A stretch of DNA of 64,000 nt, taken from positions 36,378,425 to 36,442,424 of the forward strand of contig NC_090020.1 in NCBI RefSeq assembly GCF_036417845.1, read 5' to 3'. The notes under the pieces were generated by a model, which had not been told where the DNA came from, did not search any database, and was given only the letters and a program-made list of their open reading frames with translations. The DNA is from Apteryx mantelli. Lineage: Eukaryota > Chordata > Aves > Apterygiformes > Apterygidae. Below are positions 56,300-64,000 of this stretch, piece after piece. Each line of letters opens with the position of its first letter. Positions within the stretch are counted from its first letter, which is position 1. A program made the position numbers and the translations under genes.

Positions 56300-57989
56300 G
56301 CCGTAAGGTGATGAACTTAAAAGAGCGGGAAATTGAAACTAGGGCGCAGGGGCCAGCTTGCAGCCTGGCCATCTCACCCAGTTCATAGGTGCACTGTGAG
56401 CACATCTCACATCTGTGGCCTGTAAAAGATTAAACTAATGCATCTTCATCAGTTTTGCTTTGATTTGTTTTTTTTCCTGGAAGTGTGCGTAGCAACCCCG
56501 AACCCTGTACAAATACATCTAGTTTCAGAAACGTTTTATCCTCTCTACTAATTCACAGCAATTTTTTTTTTTTCCATTCAGGCTGCCGGACACTGGAAAC
56601 CCGTCTCTAAGCTAGTGGGTTACCTTGACCAAAGCCTGTACATGGAAAAAAACTTTGCAGATACTGCTGTATTCTCACAGTTTCTGCATTTATGCACATG
56701 CATCTTGAGGCATGTTTTTTTTTTTTCCTTTCCCTTGAGCCGACTATAGTTCTTAGTCAATTCTATCGCTCTTGAGAGAAATGCGTTTGCCCCTTGACAG
56801 GTATTGCACAAAGGGCCTTTGACAGCTGTGCACCTTGAGTGACTTCTGTCTGGGGGGTTTGGGCAAGACGGAAATGGGAGAAAAGCGCCCCAGGCCTCCC
56901 CTCCCATCACGGCAGAGATGCAGCCCAGGCAATAGCACAGGTTTTACAGCACCGTGCTGCTTGTGAGCTGGGAGCTGAGACAAAAAATGTCCATAGAAAC
57001 CACAGCCAAACACTTAAGGGTGCTGTTTCTGCCTTTCAGACAAACCCTGACCACCTTGAGGAACTGGTTTTTCTCTTCCCTTGTTGCAGGCGGCTTGTTC
57101 TGGGGTTGTCCTAGCAGGGCCACCAGTGGCACCGCCTGTGCATGAATTACAGTGAAAACACAGAAAAACGGAGACGCAAAGACCGTGTGCTAAAGGCACT
57201 AGATGTCAGCATAGGAATGAGGAAGTGGGGGTTGCAAAAGGGGTTGACTTGTTTCTGCTTCGAGCCGTGCAGCTTGCTGGTCAGGATTTTTCTTCTGGTC
57301 TGGAGAAGTGTCTTTTTTTCTGCAGTAAAGTGTATATTTGGAATTTCAGCTTTTTTTAAATTACAGTATACATATTTTTAATTAAAAAGCAAAAGTATAC
57401 CTAGTTTTAGGTGAAGCCAAAAGACCCCGAAAGAAGGCAAGGCTCCGCTGGAGTGAATAGCCAAATGTCCATAGATTTCAAGCAGGTCAGGATTTCACTG
57501 CCTTTTTGCCCTGCAACTTGAAACCACTTCAAATCAGTTCTGCGAGGCCGCCAGCTTATGTGTTCACGCTCTTCACAGCCTGTGTGTGACAACGAATAAA
57601 CCAAAGGGCTCTTCTCTTGTGCTTCTCGGGGCAATGATCCCTGGCCACAAACACTGCAAAACCAGAAACAAAACCTGCTCAAATCGGACAAGTTTCCAAA
57701 AGTGCAGAAATTGCCAAGGCCTGTGGGTTTGGGGGCCCAAGCGGATGATCCGTCTCATCCGTGGGGCAAAGCCCTCTCCAGCTGTGCACCTCACGGGCAC
57801 AGCGAACACGCCAGGAGTTCGCCAAAGCTCACCAGAGCAGAGGCCAATCTTATTTCCAGCTTTTTGTTCCCATGCTTGAGGGGAAAAAATAAAAAAAGTC
57901 GTACACACATGAGTACATACACACACATATGTGCTCAGGGATTCTTATTACCCAGTAAGTTGTATTAACAAAAGGGCAAACAGCCAGAC

Positions 57990-58340
57990 TGCTGTTCCTC
58001 TGAAATTTCATGCCTGTCTGCCTTCTCTAGACACGTATTTCTGTAGCAGACCTCTGTTTCTTTTGTCATCTGCAAATTTTATTAGTGGCAATTTTACATT
58101 TATTTTCAGCTCATTGATAAAAACATGACGAAGCATCGGGCCTGACACTGAAAGCTGCAGACTCCCACTGCAGACCCCTCTAAGGACAAGTGCCTCCTGC
58201 GATCTGCCAGCTAGGCAGGGCCCAATTCATTTAATCTGGAGGGCAGGGCTTTCAAATGCCCCGTCCCCAAAATGACAGCCCATAAGTGATGGATCGCACC
58301 ACAAAGTTGTTTGAATACGTTCTGGACATATTGCTCCAGT
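57990..58340 (-). mobile_element. Ancient CR1/L3-type LINE relic, antisense
   Basis: TCATCTGCAAATTTTATTAG, then CATTGATAAAAACATGACG, GCATCGGGCC, and CCCACTGCAGACCCC / CCAATTCATTTAATCTG follow the order of the antisense of the CR1/L3 reverse-transcriptase 3' half (the FADD-to-VPQG region). The same order occurs as 'ttgtatcatcagcaaact...gtcattgatgaag...' in the young CR1 at the left edge. It is heavily decayed, and the borders are approximate. Confidence 0.7.
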
Positions 58341-58608
58341 GAAGTTAGTGTGGAGATCAATGTGAATCACTGCGCCTGTGGTCTCTGCTCTTCACGTCTC
58401 GCACGGCCACATGCCAAATCCTTTCTGCTTTCAGTCGCAGGGCTTTCGACAAGGCCAGGCCGAGGGAGCGCAGAATTTGGTCCCAAGTAACTAGTTAAGT
58501 ATTTGAGGCTGCTGCCAGCCTGTTATGAGCTCAGCTTGAAATTACATTTAGGGAGGTTTGAAGCATCTTAGATATAGACAGATGCTGAAGACACAGAGGA
58601 GAATCACC

Positions 58609-58627
58609 AAAAAAAAAAAAAAAAAAA
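58609..58627. repeat. A19 homopolymer
   Basis: Run of 19 A followed by a purine-rich GAGGGGATGGGAGAGCGAGA stretch. Confidence 0.9.
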
Positions 58628-61416
58628 GAGGGGATGGGAGAGCGAGAGAAGGAAAAAGCAGTGTTTTATTAAAATAACATGAATAACATGTATAAACAGA
58701 CATATTCCCATGCCACTCCTCTGTTCCCAAAACAGAATAATCATTTTTAAAATTTTCTGAAATTATGAAGGGATATGTTAAGTTGCTTAAATCTTCAGCT
58801 GAAGGGAGGTGATTTATTCTGTAGCAGTAAAATACTTAGCTGCAAAACAGAGAGCAAAATTCAGCATTCTGTTCAAACGCATAATCCTGCAGGAAAGTTG
58901 GAAGACAGCTTTGATACCATCTTCATTGAATCCGCATTATTTATTTAAGGAAAAACAGCATTTTGCAGACACTAAAAAAGGCAACAACAACAACAAAAAG
59001 AGTTAGGGCATCTATAATACTGAAGTAAGTCACACTCTCTTTCTGGAATAACAGAAATACAGGAGAAAAGATTAACGTCTGAAACTCTTTTGTAGGCAAG
59101 AAGAATATTAACTTCTGCTGCCATGAATAAATGAATTCTAAATTATTCTTTGTCTGCTAGATTTTATGAACTATTACCATAATCACATAAACCTCTTTTT
59201 TTTCCACATACAGCTATGTATAGCATAAGACTTCTCTTTCAGTGCCATGATCAGAGAAACTGCTTGAATGGAGACATTAAAGCAGTGAAATTTCAATTAC
59301 TGCATGAAACACTCTAAATGTGTCAAAATGAGCTGCCCAATTTACAGCTAGATCCAGCAAACCCTGGATGATGGAGGATGAAGGTAAATCAAAACTCTGA
59401 TATGGAGCTGTACCCATTGCCTAAGCCCCTGTGTTTGATCCTAGGCCATGGACTTCTGAAGCTGAACTGACCCCTTCCTGGGGATGATGCCTGTAGATGA
59501 AGAACAAAGTTTTATTTAAAATCAAGTATCAGAGTGTAATGCATAGTACAAGTTTGAAAGGCAGTGACTTTTGCTGTCTTGCTAGATAAATACAATGTCT
59601 GATGCAGATGTATGGGAAAAGAGGAGAGAACAGAGCAAAGCATTAGTGCCTAGGCTTAAAAGGGAAGTTTTACAGTGTATCTGAAAGAATAAGGATCTTA
59701 TATGTAGGAATTTGCAAAACCACTTCTCAGAAATTAAAATAAAGCAAAAGAGACCTGACATGCAGCTGTTCTCTGTAAACATCTTTTACCTCATGGGATT
59801 TCTGAGCAATAACTTCAGTTCTTGTGCAGATTTTTTGTTGTTCGTGTCATACACACGCGGAAATCTTTTTCAGACACGCAGCTCAAACTGTAGTTCAAGC
59901 AAAGAGTTGATGATTTCTTTGCCCTGTGGTCAATCTGAGTCTGCAAAGACTCCTGCAGATCAGTTTAGGAAATACGTGCTTTAATGGGACACGCGTAGGC
60001 TGGCCTTTCAGGTGTAAATTTGTCTATGGCGGGTGGCATTCCCCAGGGCTTGCGATGGGATGCCGAGTTCTGTTTGAGTCAGGCTCTCCTCATGGCTGAC
60101 AAAGGCATTTTATTTGAATACTCAAAGGAAGCAGTTGTCTTTTTTTTTGTCAGTACCGCTATTAGTCTTTTTAGTAGTAATGCTGTAGTCTGACAGCTCA
60201 GAGAGGAACTAAGCAAGCTCATGCTCAAGGCACTGTCCAGACATATGGTAAATAAAACCTGTGTCTCCATTGCCCTTCAGAGCTGTGTTTGTACAGTTCC
60301 TTATATTATACAAATTTTATCCTATAGTTATCTTCAGTGTCCTCCTCTAACAATGTCTAGAAGGACGTGGACTGAAAAAAGTACATAAACAAGAAAACCC
60401 AAAGGTTAAGCCAGTTCTCTTAGCAAACTTCAGCTACCGCTTTATTCTGCCCTTGCATGCTTGTTGGACGACAGCTTTGGCTGGCACTGATTTTAGACGG
60501 AGAGCTGAAGAATTTTTGCTCCCCAAGCACATTCCTGCAGCAGGGCTCCAGTGCAGGCCTACTGGTCTTCATATGCCTCCTTCTGACCACATTTCTCTTC
60601 AGACAGTAAAAACAGTATGAAGTCTCCTGATGATCCAGATGCGCCCTTAAGTTCTTGATCTCTGTGAAGTTTGCTGCTTTAGATTGAGAGACATTGCATT
60701 ATTTTCAGGAAAATTTGGGAACGTTTATTTTTTCAAAATTGGCACAGTTTATTTCAAGAATCATCTCAGTCACCAGCAAAAAAAGTAGAAGGCCTTTTAT
60801 AACCATCAACCACGGAGAGAAATCAAGTGCTACAGCCTAGTCAATGCACTCTGATCAGAATATGTGACATAATTATAGTGAGACTGCAGCTGTATTTCGG
60901 AGCTATTTTATGAATTTTCCTTGGCAGAATAACCATCCTCACTCAAAATAATCCATCCGGGATGAATACATGTTCCCTTTGGCCAGGAGTCAGTGTATTA
61001 CATAAATCTTCAGGAGTTAATATTTTATATGTATAGTTGACTATAATGATGTCAATTTATTTTTTTATTTGGAATTTTTTCTACTTTCCGTTACGGTTCT
61101 AATAATATTTGTGTATCTGAGAAAAAGAAAGGGGAAGGCTCTCATAGTTTGCAGTGCTCATAACTAACAGCTTTCAGCTCCTTGATAAACCCCTCCAAAG
61201 CAGAAGAGAAAGTAGGTAGCTTTCAGCACCCTGCTCTCCCATTACAGTCACTGGGGTTTCACAGCATGTGTAAGAGTGGACCATTATCTCAAGAACATGC
61301 TGGAGTCCTAGCCAGATATACCAATTTGCTGAAATTCTGCCGAGGCTTGGAGAAAAACTCTTAAATAAATGCTTTTACAATACTCTAGCTAACCCATTAG
61401 AGAATATGGCATTTAA

Positions 61417-61440
61417 TAATCACATTATTAAATGTGATTA
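61417..61440. repeat. Perfect inverted repeat, 10-bp arms
   Basis: TAATCACATT, spacer ATTA, AATGTGATTA. A further ATCACATTAA follows at about 61442. It is AT-rich and may be chance. Confidence 0.7.
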
Positions 61441-64000
61441 GTATCACATTAAAGTTGCCATTTTCATATGTACTTATATAATATTACTCATATTCATCAC
61501 CAATATAACATCCACTGGTTCCACTGAAGCCGCATTAGGAATTAATTTTGCTCCTGAAGTCTGTCTTCCTCTTCTGATTCAGCTACCTCATATTGGCTCC
61601 CTCCACAGGCAAAAGTGCTTTTACCTCCAACTTGATTTGATGCAATTATCTAGGAAAAAATGATCTTGTTTTGGCTTGTTTCAACAAGTTGAGCCATTTG
61701 CACACTGTTCCAATAGCATCCTTCTGCACGCAAAAGCCTCTTGGCAGCTTTTCAACCCTGATCTAGGAGCAGTCTATCTGAAAAGCTACTTGCTTTACGT
61801 ATACTTACTGTACAAGCACAGATGTTATTGCTATTTTTTTTCCAGAACACATCAAAGCATTCTGTAAGGGGAGGAGGTACAAGAAATAGTAATTCAAAGC
61901 ATTTTTAAGGCTAATACTCTTGCACGCAAAAAGCAAGTGTATCTGTGTTTATTCTTTCTAAAAAAAAGGTGTCAGATCACATTTTGAGATGATTGCCAGA
62001 AATATATCTCTAGATATCTATTGTAACTCAAGCTTCTAAATTGCTTAGATTCTTACAGAAAGGTATTTGCCAACCGTCAGCCGTGTGCTGCTGTTCAGAC
62101 CCACCAAAGACTCAGATGCTGGCATGCCCCTTATAGTACAAATAGGATAAGCAGACTCCCTCATCACTTATAGCCTAGAGTCCTTTGAGCAAATGCAAGG
62201 AGCTTCCTGAGCTATGCTCACACCACAGCTGATGTTGGCCCATCATGTTGCTTTGATAGTTTTAGTCTTTTGTCCTTTTCCTACCAGCTGCCCTGGCCTG
62301 TCTGGATACCAGAGAATGCTATTTCAAGCTTTTAAAGGTGAGTCTCAAACAAAGGAAGAAGAAAAAATATTAATAATTAATAAGCAGCATTATTTTTCTG
62401 CCCTATTCTATCAAACAGTAATACTTTCCAATAGGAGTGCATAAAGGCCAAGACTTAGCTAATATTTAAAAGCACGGATTTGACCTTGTTTGCTGAGATA
62501 ATAAGCAATAATACAATGGGCAACTTTGGAAAAGCTACAGACTTAGCAATGCCACAGTCCCGGCATTATTCCTATACCCTCTCTTCTTCCCTTGACTTCC
62601 ACAAAAGCAAGAGAACCCTTTACACAACACTCCAACGAGTAGCGCTGAGCGTAACGGGGCTCAAACAACGCAGGAGGATTTACATTGCATTTTACAGCTC
62701 CCTGCCTGATTGCTTAGCTTTTTCGGCATCCTGTTTAGCAAACAAAGTTTCTGTGTTAACAGCAGATTGTAAGGTCCAAGAGCAGACGTAAGGCTAATCT
62801 AGAACACCAGACCAGTCGTTTAAAAACGACAAACTTTTACTCCTATTCTGATCTATCACTGGCAAAAATAAAATAGGGATTTTTTCGTTTGTTTTTATCA
62901 CTACTGAGAAAATACACAACCTGTTTCAAAACACACCACAGCTTGCAAAGGAAGAGGCTGTCTTGTCTTTGCTGTCAAACCAGGGTTTTGACTTCAACTA
63001 CCTCGGTGAGGACAAAGCGCAAAGACCTGGGAGCTGGGCACCCTCCCATTTAAAGCTTTACGCAGGGAAGCAACGCACTGGCTCAAATGCAGCAGAGTCG
63101 CACTTCTGCTGCCGCTGTGAGCGGACAAGGACAGAGCTTCAGTTTTGGCTCACACCTTCCCCATGGGCGCTCCCAAAGGGAGAGGAGCCATCCTGCTGCA
63201 GCATCAGGCACGGGGAACCGGGACTTCTCAGGCTTCTGGTTACGTGTCCCCAGGCCTGGGCTGCCTAGGACCACCTCGTGTGTCCAGCAAACCTAGAAAT
63301 GGCCAAAGAAAGGCAATTGCTATCTATGGCCTCGTGTGCCCAATTTGTCATGCCTGCCGGCTCTCCCTCATTGAATGCTTCAATGCCCAACCTCCAGGAG
63401 CTGAGCAGATCCAAGTTAAGACCTCTGCACCCTACTGTAATAAAAATAATTAATAGTGTTGGCATCCTAACATTCAATGACTCCTCTAGCTAAGCCAGGA
63501 CCTGGTGCCTGCCCTGTAACCCGGGTGGAGGCTAGGGAGAACATTTATTTAGTATTATATATTGCTGCCATAGAGCATAGCCAAATCTGCTCCGCCTGGT
63601 GTCTCTGGTTTGTCACAGCTATGCTACACTCCAGTGGGGTTGCCATGTCCTTCTCTGCTGAAAGAGGACTTACGAGGCAGACTGAGAAATGAGAGCACCT
63701 CTCTCTCTGTCCTTATTTATGGGCTACAGTGCTACAAACAAATGAAAGGGCAGGTTTTCCTCATAATGTCAAATTGTGGAACTCACGGCCACAAAATGCT
63801 TTGCGTAGCAGAAATATATTCAAAAAGCAATTGGGCAAAGCCAGGGAGGAAAGGTGCATAAAAGGGCCATTAAAGAGGGAAAGAAGACCACCTCCAGCAT
63901 GGGGAGTCTCTAAGCCACAGATTGCTGGAAGCACACATCAGAGACAGGACACATTAGTGGATGAACTTTTACTCTGACACGATATGGTTGGTTTTGTACT

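Larger units (their letters stand above)
56300..64000. other. Gene-free sequence to the right edge
   Basis: No supported coding exon or RNA gene was found. Open frames are short (about 103 codons or less) and domain-free. The region contains an ancient CR1-like relic near 58 kb, an A19 run at 58609-58627 and a small perfect inverted repeat at 61417-61440. Further upstream exons of TPPP2 could lie here unrecognised. Confidence 0.6.

Overview
This is a vertebrate nuclear genomic window, most probably from a bird. Protein-coding genes are split into short exons with GT-AG introns. The only recognisable interspersed repeats are CR1-type LINE pieces; no L1, Alu or B1 was seen. The second gene is compact and CpG-rich with introns of about 80 and 115 bases, which is typical of avian GC-rich genes. 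A crocodilian or turtle is not excluded.

Layout: (1) 1-959 is a 5'-truncated CR1 LINE on the minus strand that runs off the left edge, with its reverse-transcriptase frame still open. (2) About 960-15074 has no recognisable gene and is probably the first intron or 5' flank of SYK; no CpG-island promoter or 5' noncoding exon was identified. (3) 15075 to about 48830, plus strand, is SYK, a cytoplasmic tyrosine kinase. All 13 coding exons can be placed. Joined, they give an uninterrupted 637-residue protein (human: 635) with N-SH2, C-SH2, linker and kinase domains. The 69-base exon that separates the long and short SYK isoforms is present. The 3'UTR of about 2.2 kb ends at an AATAAA. (4) About 48.8-54.2 kb is intergenic with no supported gene. 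(5) 54720-55420, minus strand, is a three-exon TPPP2-like gene (p25-alpha family) convergent with SYK. Its second intron appears to begin with AT instead of GT. (6) About 55.4-64 kb has no supported gene; it holds a GC-rich stretch upstream of TPPP2 and an ancient CR1 relic near 58 kb.

The two genes have no known joint pathway. SYK couples ITAM-bearing immune receptors and integrins to downstream signalling. TPPP-family proteins act on tubulin and microtubules, and TPPP2 is linked to male germ cells. No operon-like, CRISPR, phage or defence system is present. The most notable points are the aberrant TPPP2 splice donor, its position beside SYK, the diverged linker around SYK Tyr323, and a perfect 10-bp hairpin in the SYK 3'UTR. 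All homology statements come from recognition of sequence by eye; no database search was run.
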